Assembly: GCF_913055835.1 (NCBI RefSeq)
Contig: NZ_CAJXKQ010000032.1
Span: 1-50,208 of the forward strand
DNA length: 50,208 bases
Direction: 5' to 3'
Source: an uncultured Marinobacter sp.
Lineage (GTDB): Bacteria; Pseudomonadota; Gammaproteobacteria; Pseudomonadales; Oleiphilaceae
Position 1 is the first letter of the stretch, and the number at the start of each line of letters is the position of its first letter. A program made the translations under genes and the position numbers. Shown here piece by piece: positions 27,942 to 35,494 of the stretch. The notes beneath the pieces were generated by a model, which was not told the origin of the DNA, ran no database searches, and was given only the letters and a program-made list of their open reading frames with translations.

Positions 27942-30056
27942 ATGATTATTTCCAGTTCTCCTCTCAGGCTCTACTCAAAAGCCGCCGTTTCAAAACGCCA
28001 GCGGTTCCGGCTAAAACGTTTTATGGAAGGAGTGAGTCTCTGGCTGGCAGTTATGCTGATGCTGTTTGTCCATCCACTCTATGCCGAGGCGAATGAGGTA
28101 GAAAACGTCGGCCAATTGCATTTTGTCGACGGCCAGGGGCAATGGCAGGAACCGGCGCTCGTGCTGGATAGTGAATTCGACATACGGGTCAGCGGACTGA
28201 TTGCCGACTCCCGGCTGCTGAGGAGTTTCCGCAATACCAGTGACGAGTGGAGGGAAGGGGTTTTTGTTTTTCCGTTGCCGGAGAAGGCCAGTGTTTACGG
28301 CCTGACCATGAAAGTGGGCGAGCGGACCATCGAGGGTAAGGTGCAGCCGAAGGAGACGGCGCGCCGGACCTATGAGAAAGCAAAACAGGCCGGGCAGCAT
28401 GCGGCGAATGTGGAGCAGCAGCGTCCGAACCTGTTTACCGCCCGGGTTGCCAATATCCCGCCAGGGGAGACGGTCTCGGTGGAGCTGAAGTACCAGCAGC
28501 CGGTGCAGTATCAGGCCGGGGTGTTCGAACTCACGGTTCCGACCACGTTGACGCCCCGCTACATGCCAGGAGCGCCGGTCAGCACCGCACCGGATCAGTG
28601 GCAAGGCGGCTGGGCAATGCCGACGACCGAGGTGCCGGATGCCGGTGCCATCAGTCCGTTTACGGTGAACCCGGCTGATGTAGCCGCAGACAGCCACCGG
28701 GCGTCGATCAATCTGGTGATTGATTCCGGGTTGGCACTCGAGAGTGTCTCCAGCCCGTCACATCGGCTCGTTACCGGTCAGGATGGCCAGACGTTCAGGG
28801 TCCGCCCCGATGGCGGCAAGATACTGATGAACCGCGATTTCGTGGTGCGCTGGCGTCCGGTTGCGGGGCTGGAACCCTCGGCGGCGATTTTTCATCAGTC
28901 CTGGGAAGTGGAGGACTACCTCATGGCCATGCTGGTGCCCGGCGAAAGCGGCACCATGGCGTTGCCCCGGGATCTGGTGTTTGTGATCGACACCTCCGGC
29001 TCCATGGCGGGCGAATCGATCCGCCAGGCCCGGAGTGCGCTTCAGGCCGGTCTCGACACGCTGACACCGAGGGACCGGTTCAATGTCATCCAGTTCAACA
29101 GCCAGACCCATTCCCTGTTCATGCAGCCGGAAGTCGCCACCGGAAACAACCTTGCAAGGGCCCGGCAGTATGTGGACCGGCTTCGGGCGGACGGCGGTAC
29201 GGAGATGGCGCCGGCCCTGTCCAGGGCCCTGGAGACGGCAAGTGAAAATGAAGACGGGGCCAGGGTGCGACAGGTGATTTTCATCACCGATGGTGCCGTG
29301 GGTAATGAGGCAGCGCTGTTCCGGCAGATTCGTCGGCAACTGGGCAATCAGCGGTTGTTCACGGTGGGCATTGGTTCGGCGCCGAACAGGCATTTCATGC
29401 GTGAGGCCGCCCGCTGGGGTCGGGGAACCTACACGGCGATTCATTCCCCTTCTGATGTAGACGGCCCTCTTAAGGCCTTGTTTTCTGCCATGGAGTCGCC
29501 GGTTCTGACGGATGTCCGGGTCAAATGGCCCGGCCAGCATGCAGGCAAGGAATCTTTTCCGGGGCGGCCAGGCGATCTGTTTCAGGGCGAGCCGCTGATG
29601 CATGTGGTTCGGGGTATTCCTCCCATGGGTGAGTTGGTGGTGTCGGGCCGCCTGCCGGGTGGCGAGCAATGGAGCAGAACGCTGGACCTGCAGCAGGCCG
29701 CCCCGGCAACCGGGCTTAATCGGCACTGGGCGAGAGAGAAGATCGACAGCATGGAAGATGAGGCGAGGGTAACGGACCGGGAGCCGGATCAGGCAGGCAT
29801 TACCGAGCTGGCAGTAAGGCACGGATTGATGTCGGCCTACACCAGCTTTGTGGCCGTGGATTCCACGCTGGTGCGCAATGCAGAAGCGCCTGTGGAATCG
29901 GATAACTTGCCCACGCTTCTGCCGGCAGGCAGCCAGGCCGGCATGCTGCGCTATCCACAGACGGCAACATCAGCGCCCTTGCTGATCGCACTCGGTCTGG
30001 TAGGGCTGATGTTCTCCATTGCGATTTTGCTGCTGCAGAGGAGGACAATCGCATGA
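27942..30056 (+). CDS. Marine proteobacterial sortase target protein (VIT/vWA)
   Basis: Sortase substrate of 704 residues, anchored to the envelope and presumably exposed outside the inner membrane. It has a signal segment (about 30-52), a VIT domain (about 60-190), a vWA domain (about 342-520) with MIDAS motif DTSGS at 350-354, and a C-terminal sorting signal. That signal is YPQTAT (671-676), a hydrophobic helix and a final RR-containing tail. The family motif is LP[NQ]T[AG]T, so Tyr here replaces Leu. The frame is open to 27798, but ATG 27942 has AAGGA eight bases upstream. Its stop overlaps the sortase start (ATGA). Confidence 0.9.
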   Translation: MIISSSPLRLYSKAAVSKRQRFRLKRFMEGVSLWLAVMLMLFVHPLYAEANEVENVGQLHFVDGQGQWQEPALVLDSEFDIRVSGLIADSRLLRSFRNTSDEWREGVFVFPLPEKASVYGLTMKVGERTIEGKVQPKETARRTYEKAKQAGQHAANVEQQRPNLFTARVANIPPGETVSVELKYQQPVQYQAGVFELTVPTTLTPRYMPGAPVSTAPDQWQGGWAMPTTEVPDAGAISPFTVNPADVAADSHRASINLVIDSGLALESVSSPSHRLVTGQDGQTFRVRPDGGKILMNRDFVVRWRPVAGLEPSAAIFHQSWEVEDYLMAMLVPGESGTMALPRDLVFVIDTSGSMAGESIRQARSALQAGLDTLTPRDRFNVIQFNSQTHSLFMQPEVATGNNLARARQYVDRLRADGGTEMAPALSRALETASENEDGARVRQVIFITDGAVGNEAALFRQIRRQLGNQRLFTVGIGSAPNRHFMREAARWGRGTYTAIHSPSDVDGPLKALFSAMESPVLTDVRVKWPGQHAGKESFPGRPGDLFQGEPLMHVVRGIPPMGELVVSGRLPGGEQWSRTLDLQQAAPATGLNRHWAREKIDSMEDEARVTDREPDQAGITELAVRHGLMSAYTSFVAVDSTLVRNAEAPVESDNLPTLLPAGSQAGMLRYPQTATSAPLLIALGLVGLMFSIAILLLQRRTIA

Positions 30057-30643
30057 CCAGGCTACTGCTCCTGTTGTTGACCAGCTCTGCTACCTTGTTG
30101 GTATTCGGGTTATGGATTCCGCTCAAGGCGGCCATTGCCCAGGAACTATTGGAGATGGCCTGGGCAGAAAGCCAGGCCCGGCAGACGGAATCGCGGCCCT
30201 GGCCCTGGGCGGATACCTGGCCGGTGGCCCGCCTGGCCATACCGGAGTTGAACGATTCCATGATTGTTCTGGCCGGTACCCATGGCGAGAGTCTGGCCTT
30301 TGGTCCGGGTTGGTTAACAGGTAACGATGATCATGCCGGAGCGGTGATCATTGCCGGGCACCGGGATACCCATTTCCGGAGCCTGAAAACACTGGAAACC
30401 GGAAACGAAATTCGCCTGCAGGACCTGGATGGCCGTTGGCAAAGTTACCGAGTGCAAGGTGCCCGGGTGGTGGACAGCCGTGTGGAGCTGATCGATACCC
30501 AGCGTTTGCCGGCGGGGACGCTGCTGCTGGTGACCTGTTACCCGTTCGACAGTGTCGATGCCAACGGGCCGCTGAGATATGTAGTGAGGGCCTCCGTGGA
30601 GGGCAAACAACGGGAACAAATTGAAACTGTTGCCGGAATATAA
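30053..30643 (+). CDS. Class GN sortase
   Basis: Transpeptidase of the Gram-negative (class GN) sortase family, 196 residues, inner-membrane anchored by one N-terminal helix (about 4-24). The catalytic triad is visible as His103 (AGHRDTHF), Cys162 (LVTCYPFD) and Arg175 (GPLRYVV). Its start overlaps the substrate stop by four bases. Unlike Gram-positive sortases it has one dedicated substrate, the preceding gene. The acceptor it attaches the substrate to is unknown. Confidence 0.93.
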   Translation: MTRLLLLLLTSSATLLVFGLWIPLKAAIAQELLEMAWAESQARQTESRPWPWADTWPVARLAIPELNDSMIVLAGTHGESLAFGPGWLTGNDDHAGAVIIAGHRDTHFRSLKTLETGNEIRLQDLDGRWQSYRVQGARVVDSRVELIDTQRLPAGTLLLVTCYPFDSVDANGPLRYVVRASVEGKQREQIETVAGI

Positions 30644-30691
30644 AGTTGGCGTACACTTGTGCGCCAAAATTTGGTTGCAGAGTGTGTTTGC

Positions 30692-31390
30692 ATGGGTGTT
30701 ATCAGAAAACTGCTGGCGTGGCTGAGCGTGCCGATCATCTGCCTGTTCGCGTTGGTGTTCTACGCGGCACGGCCGTTCAATCCGGATAACAATCGTTTCC
30801 TGGCGCGTGCTGTGGCCCGTTTCGGGCGGGCAGTCCTTGGTATGGAGCGGCCGCTGGAAGGCTGGGAGAACATGCCGCAGGACCGGCCAACCGTCGTCAT
30901 TGCCAACCATCAGCATAATGACGATCTTTTTGTTTTGGGCGACCTGTTGCCGCCGCGAACCGTAACGGTCGGTAAATCGTCACTGGTGTGGGTGCCTTTC
31001 TTTGGTCAGGTGTTCTGGCTGGGCGGCAACGTTATCCTCAATCGCGCGCGCTCCCACAAGGCCATTGCGGTTATGAAGGCCACGAGCAGTGCCATCGCCC
31101 GCGACCGGAAAAGTCTCTGGGTTTTCCCTGAAGGCACGCGCAGCAGGGGGCGAGGATTGCAAAAATTCAAGAAAGGCGCCTTTCACGCTGCGGTGGCATC
31201 GGGTGCTCCGCTCACCATGGTCTGCGTTCAGGAGTACGCCGACGAGGCGGTCGGCTGCACTGGCCGACGTGAGTCCGTGGCTATTCGGATTCTTCCGCCT
31301 ATCGAAACCGAGGGCCTCACGGCTGACGATATTCCGGAACTGATCGAGCGTTGCCACAAGAAAATGTCGGAGACGATTGCCGCACTGTGA
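30692..31390 (+). CDS. PlsC-type 1-acylglycerol-3-phosphate acyltransferase
   Basis: Lysophospholipid acyltransferase, 232 residues, probably making phosphatidic acid at the inner membrane. A transmembrane helix covers about 8-27. The HX4D active site is His73 to Asp78 (NHQHNDD), and the glycerol-phosphate-binding FPEGTRSRG follows near residue 147. ATG 30692 was chosen; the frame opens at a GTG (30659) which would overlap a small inverted repeat just after the sortase stop. The ribosome site is weak. Another acyl acceptor cannot be excluded from sequence. Confidence 0.85.
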   Translation: MGVIRKLLAWLSVPIICLFALVFYAARPFNPDNNRFLARAVARFGRAVLGMERPLEGWENMPQDRPTVVIANHQHNDDLFVLGDLLPPRTVTVGKSSLVWVPFFGQVFWLGGNVILNRARSHKAIAVMKATSSAIARDRKSLWVFPEGTRSRGRGLQKFKKGAFHAAVASGAPLTMVCVQEYADEAVGCTGRRESVAIRILPPIETEGLTADDIPELIERCHKKMSETIAAL

Positions 31391-31485
31391 TCGGCTCGTC
31401 TGGAAGTGCTTGAAGCACCAATGGAAACAGGGCAGTCTTTCGGAACTGATCGTTTCGTTCAACGACCCTCAGGGAGAGGCAAGAG

Positions 31486-31728
31486 ATGAATCTGATTCTG
31501 TTTCTGATTATTGGTGGTGTTGCCGGGTGGCTGGCTGGGCTGATCATGAAAGGCCGTGGCTTTGGCGTTCTGGCCAACATTGGTATTGGTATTGTCGGCT
31601 CGTTTATCGGCGGTTTTGTTTTCCGCCTGTTGGGTCTGGCGGCACAGGGTGCTGTTGGTGAGCTGGTGACGGCAACCGTGGGCGCGGTGTTGCTTCTCGC
31701 TATCGTTAGCGCAATCAAGAAGGCCTGA
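31486..31728 (+). CDS. GlsB/YeaQ/YmgE-family stress membrane protein
   Basis: 80-residue protein with three transmembrane helices and the family pattern GGVAGWLAGLIMKGRGFGVLANIGIGIVGSFIGG. It is often called transglycosylase-associated protein, but it has no enzymatic residues. GGGAGAGG precedes the ATG. The MAPEG gene starts two bases after its stop, so the two are likely cotranscribed. Confidence 0.87.
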   Translation: MNLILFLIIGGVAGWLAGLIMKGRGFGVLANIGIGIVGSFIGGFVFRLLGLAAQGAVGELVTATVGAVLLLAIVSAIKKA

Positions 31729-31730
31729 GC

Positions 31731-32132
31731 ATGATCGTACCCGTAACCGGAGTGTTTGCCGCAGTCATTGGCATTCTTTTGCTGGTTTTGTCGGCTCAGG
31801 TCGTCAAATTTCGTTTGAAGTATAAAAAGGGGCTGGGCATCACCGACGACCGCGACTTCGAAGCGGCGGTCCGGGCCCACGCCAACCTGGTAGAGTATGC
31901 GCCTATTGGGCTGATCATGCTGGCCATCGCCGAGCTCAACGGCGTCGCCAGCGGCCTGATCTACTGGACAGGTATGGCATTGGTGGTTGGCCGTATTCTG
32001 CACGCTTTTGGCATGATCAACGGGCGTGGTGGCACCCACTGGGCCCGGATGATCGGCATACTGCTGACCTGGCTGGCAATCCTGGTGGCCGCATTGTTGC
32101 TGCTGTGGAACGTCTGGCAGGTTTACGGTTAG
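31731..32132 (+). CDS. MAPEG family membrane protein
   Basis: 133-residue four-helix membrane protein of the MAPEG family. The helix with EAAVRAHANLVEYAPIGL is the typical glutathione-binding signature (RAHxNxxE). Eukaryotic relatives are glutathione transferases and peroxidases; the bacterial substrate is unknown. It starts two bases after the GlsB-like gene. Confidence 0.87.
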   Translation: MIVPVTGVFAAVIGILLLVLSAQVVKFRLKYKKGLGITDDRDFEAAVRAHANLVEYAPIGLIMLAIAELNGVASGLIYWTGMALVVGRILHAFGMINGRGGTHWARMIGILLTWLAILVAALLLLWNVWQVYG

Positions 32133-32142
32133 GGCAATAAAA

Positions 32143-32171
32143 GAACGGGGCGGCTTGTGGCCGCCCCGTTC
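32143..32171 (-). terminator. Rho-independent terminator for the DUF2202 gene
   Basis: A perfect 12-bp stem (32143-32154 with 32160-32171, GC-rich core CGGGGCGGC) has a 5-nt loop. On the minus strand the stem is followed by TTTTATT, so it terminates the DUF2202 transcript. The plus strand lacks a T-run, although the hairpin may also stop the MAPEG transcript. Confidence 0.8.
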
Positions 32172-32200
32172 AGGCTTCGATAAGCCAGTTTCACCACAGA

Positions 32201-32854
32201 TTATTCCTCAATCTGGCTCTCGTCGTGGAGAATCAGCTCCACTTCTTCAGGATCCAGAACCTGTGCCTCGTATGTCAGTCCCTGGGCCTCAATCACGCTT
32301 ACAAAGCCTTTCAGGTGGCTTTTCGAGCCATCAAGCAGGTTGGAGTAGGCAAGAATAATGGCGCGCTCATCAGTCTGGTTGATAGCGGCCAGAATATCTC
32401 TCATATCCTTCTCTTCGATCAGGCCCCCCACGAACAGGCCATCAATAAACGAGTTCTTGCCCTTGGCAACCAGCTCATCATAGAGCGCCTGAAGTTCCGG
32501 ATTGGTGAACACGCCGATTGTGTCATTCACTACAGGATCTTCAACGTCAAACTTGTTTAACAGGTAATCCACTGTGCTGGTATGGCTCTCTTCCGAAAGC
32601 GCGATTTGAGCGAAAACCTGTGTCCTGTCACCCCAGTACTGGTCCATGGTGAGATAGACGTCCCGGGCAAGCTTTTCCTCTTCCCGCATGAACTGCAGAT
32701 CGCTGATTTCGATGTTGGTCAGGTCTTCCGAGTTGGCTGTTTCGGTCGACCGGCCACCGCCGTCGCTATTGCGGGATCCGCCTGCGGCGAATGCGGCACT
32801 GGTAAGAAGCATCGAACTTATGAGTGCGGCAGTGATGAAGGGTTTTGCGTTCAT
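32201..32854 (-). CDS. DUF2202 ferritin-like exported protein
   Basis: 217-residue protein with a signal peptide (about 1-22, ending AFA) and a DUF2202 domain. This is a ferritin-like four-helix fold, seen in MREEEKLARDVYLTM and SEESHTSTVDYLL, whose Glu and His residues could bind metal. Its enzymatic role is unknown. The start at 32854 has GAGAGGT upstream on the minus strand; the frame is open further but would lengthen the protein ahead of a clear signal peptide. Its own terminator lies 30 bases downstream. Confidence 0.85.
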   Translation of the reverse strand: MNAKPFITAALISSMLLTSAAFAAGGSRNSDGGGRSTETANSEDLTNIEISDLQFMREEEKLARDVYLTMDQYWGDRTQVFAQIALSEESHTSTVDYLLNKFDVEDPVVNDTIGVFTNPELQALYDELVAKGKNSFIDGLFVGGLIEEKDMRDILAAINQTDERAIILAYSNLLDGSKSHLKGFVSVIEAQGLTYEAQVLDPEEVELILHDESQIEE

Positions 32855-33159
32855 AGTGACCTCTCTAGTCAGGTAATAGGTAAACCCTGGATACATGACT
32901 AAGACGAGCATATCGGGCAAAAGGTTCGTTAAATAAATGTAAGTTTGCTTTCTTTTTTGTAATTAACCATCTGATTTAACTGAAAAAATAACTTTTTGCG
33001 TTAATGCAGTTAATGCTTTTAATGCCTTAAAGATGAGAAAGATTGGCATTCCGGAAGTGCGAGGATGGCCTCGATTTTGTTTCCTCGCCATTGAATTACG
33101 TCATGCCACCCCCGGATCTGCAGAAAGTTCCGGGGGCAGTCGGTGGGGTATGTCTATGC
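32855..33159. other. AT-rich intergenic region with triple TTAATGC repeat
   Basis: No gene is supported here. The stretch from about 32925 to 33035 is strikingly AT-rich and should hold the DUF2202 promoter. TTAATGC occurs three times at 33001, 33010 and 33019, an exact 9-bp period. Near the OmpA-like gene end, CCCCCGGA (33109-33116) pairs with TCCGGGGG (33129-33136), a hairpin without T-run that may weakly terminate that gene. Confidence 0.6.
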
Positions 33160-33600
33160 TCAGAGCGCCTGAGCTACATCCAACGTCAGATATTCCAGTT
33201 CAACACGTCGGTTGGCAGCCCGATCTTCCGGGGTTGCCAGAGGGCGGGCCGAGCCCCAGTGACTCACCAGAATCCGGGATTCCGCAATGCCTTCCTGCGT
33301 GAGAATCCGGGCCACCGCATTGGCCCGCAACCGGGAGAGAAACCGGTTATAGTCTTCCGAACCGAAGTTGTCGGAGTGGCCATGAATTCTGACGCTGATC
33401 GAAGGGTATTTCTGCAGGTATGCGGCATGCTGTTTCAGGAAGGCAATGTCATCACCGTTCAGTGAATGCTTGTTGAAGCCGTAATGAAACTTCATGCGGT
33501 GCGGCCGCCTGATTCCGGCTTCGAAGTTGGCCATGGTAAGGCCGGCGGCTATCGCGGCATTGGCAATCAGCTCCGGGTTGTCCAGTACGAGTACGGTCAT
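33160..33600 (-). CDS. OmpA-family peptidoglycan-binding-like protein without signal peptide
   Basis: 146-residue protein that is mostly an OmpA C-terminal domain (about 35-140). The core motif is VRIHGHSDNFGSEDYNRFLSRLRANAVARIL, ending in NRRVELEY, as in peptidoglycan-associated proteins. There is no signal peptide, lipobox or transmembrane helix, which is odd for a periplasmic ligand. It may be cytoplasmic, exported by another route, or a truncated fragment of a longer protein. The start at 33600 has a modest AAGGATTTT ribosome site. Confidence 0.78.
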   Translation of the reverse strand: MTVLVLDNPELIANAAIAAGLTMANFEAGIRRPHRMKFHYGFNKHSLNGDDIAFLKQHAAYLQKYPSISVRIHGHSDNFGSEDYNRFLSRLRANAVARILTQEGIAESRILVSHWGSARPLATPEDRAANRRVELEYLTLDVAQAL

Positions 33601-33922
33601 CTGAAAATCCTTGGTTCGATATCCGGTTTTTCTTGTTATTCCTGTTCACTATTGGCTGGAGCAGGAACAACGGCAATTGGCGAAAGGTCGATAGGTGGCC
33701 CGGTACAGTCCGTCGATGGAACCAATTGAATGTCATTTCTGTGACATCCCAATGACAACCGGGCCAGGGTTTAGGGCTTTCCCGACTCTGTGGGGTGTGC
33801 CACATTTCCGGGATTGACCCAGTGCGACCTATGCACTGGATTCCATTTGAGCGCGAAAAGAAGGCGCGGCTGTGGTAAAAAGCAGACTTTCAGGGACAGA
33901 TTGTGATGAATTGTGACCGCCC
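33601..33922. other. Divergent intergenic region, OmpA-like / rhomboid
   Basis: No convincing gene or RNA is seen. Two dyads are visible: TGTCA-N6-TGACA around 33728-33745 and CAGTGC-N7-GCACTG around 33820-33838. The region must contain promoters for both divergent genes, but I could not assign -35/-10 pairs with confidence. Confidence 0.4.
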
Positions 33923-35371
33923 ATGCTGATTATCCCCGCCGAAAACGCCATTAACTGGAAACGCCCGCCCTGGGTGACCCTTGGCCTGATCATGGCCTGC
34001 CTGCTGGTTTTTCTGTTCTATCAGGGGGGCGATAGCCGCAAACTTGAGCAAGCGGTCGAACAATACCTGGCTGCCGACCTTCACAAGCTTGAGGCTCCGG
34101 CCTACGAGGATTACCTGCAGCGGCAGATCCAGTTTCAGGGCGAAGAGAGCCGGGTCTACGAACTCCAGCAGTTTCAACAACTGCGGGAAGAGAACGAAAA
34201 CTTCTGGCTGGCCATCAACCTGATGATGGACCGTGAGTTCTACCAGTACCTGCTGCAAAACCGCGATGTCATTTGGGCACCGGCAGAACGGGCGCACTGG
34301 CAGGAAGAGCGCGGCGCCATTGAGCAGGAATACCTGCAGAAACTCAGCGCCAACCAGCTCGGTCTGGTGCCTGCCGATTTGTCGCTGTATACCCTCATTA
34401 CCTACCAGTTTCTCCATGGCGGCTGGGGCCACATTATCGGTAACCTGATCTTCCTGTTCCTGCTCGGATTTACCGTTGAGAAAGCGTTGGGGCCTGGCCG
34501 TTACCTGATTGCCTATCTGGTGTGCGGGGCCCTCTCTGGTCTGATGTTTACTGCGGTTTCGGCGGGTAGCTACGTGCCATTGGTCGGTGCTTCCGGTTCA
34601 ATCTCGGGGCTGATGGGCATGTACGTGGCCATTTACGGGCTGCAGAAAATCCGTTTCTTCTACTTCCTCGGTGTCTATTTCAACTACTTCCGGGCGCCCG
34701 CCATCGCCCTGCTGCCAGTGTGGATCGGCAAGGAAATCTACGATTACTGGTATGCCGGTGCCACCGGTATCGCTTATATGGCTCACGCTGGCGGCCTGAT
34801 CGCAGGCGCCGGTCTGGTCTGGCTGCTTGGGAAAAGCTGGCTGCAGGTGCGCGAGGAATTCTTCGAGCCGGACGAGGAAGAGCAGGATGCCCGCTTTACC
34901 ACCGGCTACGCCCAGGCCATGGCCAGCCTCGGCCGGATGGAGTTCGATCTCGCCCGGCGGCAGTTCGAGGCCCTGCGCGAGCATTACCCCGAACGCCATA
35001 TTCTGTTGGAACATCTCTACCAGCTGGCCAAACTCCGGCCAGATCTGCCCGAGTACCGGGATCGGGCCAAGGAGCTGATGAACGATGCCCTCAGCCGACG
35101 CCAGCCAGAGCAGATGATTGCCATCTGGCAGGAATACCTGGGCAAGGGAGAAAGCTATCAGCCGTTATCGGCGCAGGACCATAACCGGGTGTTGTTTACC
35201 AGCCTGAAACAGCATGATCTGAAAGCTGCAGAGAAAGCCTTCGAGCGGCTGAAAAGCACCGGTGATGACATGTTGACCACCGAGGCCTGTCGGATACTGG
35301 CGGAAGAGTTCGAAAAACGGCAGATGGCCCCCAAGGCCCGTCATTATCGCCAATTATTGCAGGCCAACTGA
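33923..35371 (+). CDS. Rhomboid-family intramembrane serine protease with C-terminal repeats
   Basis: 482-residue protein. An N-terminal helix (about 18-34) is followed by a soluble insert of about 130 residues and a six-helix rhomboid core (about 145-310). The catalytic dyad is Ser224 in GASGSISG and His288 in AHAGG. The HGGWGHIIGN motif sits in the expected second core helix. After the core comes a soluble TPR-like region (about 320-482). It cleaves membrane substrates; none can be named. It converges on a zinc-ribbon/TPR membrane protein across a 30-bp inverted repeat. Confidence 0.88.
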   Translation: MLIIPAENAINWKRPPWVTLGLIMACLLVFLFYQGGDSRKLEQAVEQYLAADLHKLEAPAYEDYLQRQIQFQGEESRVYELQQFQQLREENENFWLAINLMMDREFYQYLLQNRDVIWAPAERAHWQEERGAIEQEYLQKLSANQLGLVPADLSLYTLITYQFLHGGWGHIIGNLIFLFLLGFTVEKALGPGRYLIAYLVCGALSGLMFTAVSAGSYVPLVGASGSISGLMGMYVAIYGLQKIRFFYFLGVYFNYFRAPAIALLPVWIGKEIYDYWYAGATGIAYMAHAGGLIAGAGLVWLLGKSWLQVREEFFEPDEEEQDARFTTGYAQAMASLGRMEFDLARRQFEALREHYPERHILLEHLYQLAKLRPDLPEYRDRAKELMNDALSRRQPEQMIAIWQEYLGKGESYQPLSAQDHNRVLFTSLKQHDLKAAEKAFERLKSTGDDMLTTEACRILAEEFEKRQMAPKARHYRQLLQAN

Positions 35372-35381
35372 CACAGCTCGG

Positions 35382-35494
35382 GGCAGGGTAACGGGGACGG
35401 CTTTCCAAAACTGTGCGGAGCCATGGATGGCGGAGCCAAGCGTACATGGATGTATTCACAGCGTGTTTTGGAAAGCCGTCCCCGTTACCCTGCC
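35382..35494. repeat. Complete repeat element with perfect 30-bp inverted arms
   Basis: Arms at 35382-35411 and 35465-35494 are perfect reverse complements over 30 bases, starting GGCAGGGTAACGGGG. The 53-base centre contains two similar GGAGCC-type units. The element fits exactly between the stop of the rhomboid gene (35371) and the stop of the convergent gene (35495), where it may act as a two-way terminator. A partial copy lies at 70-119. It has no transposase and is too short for an insertion sequence; a MITE- or REP-like element is possible. Confidence 0.9.
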
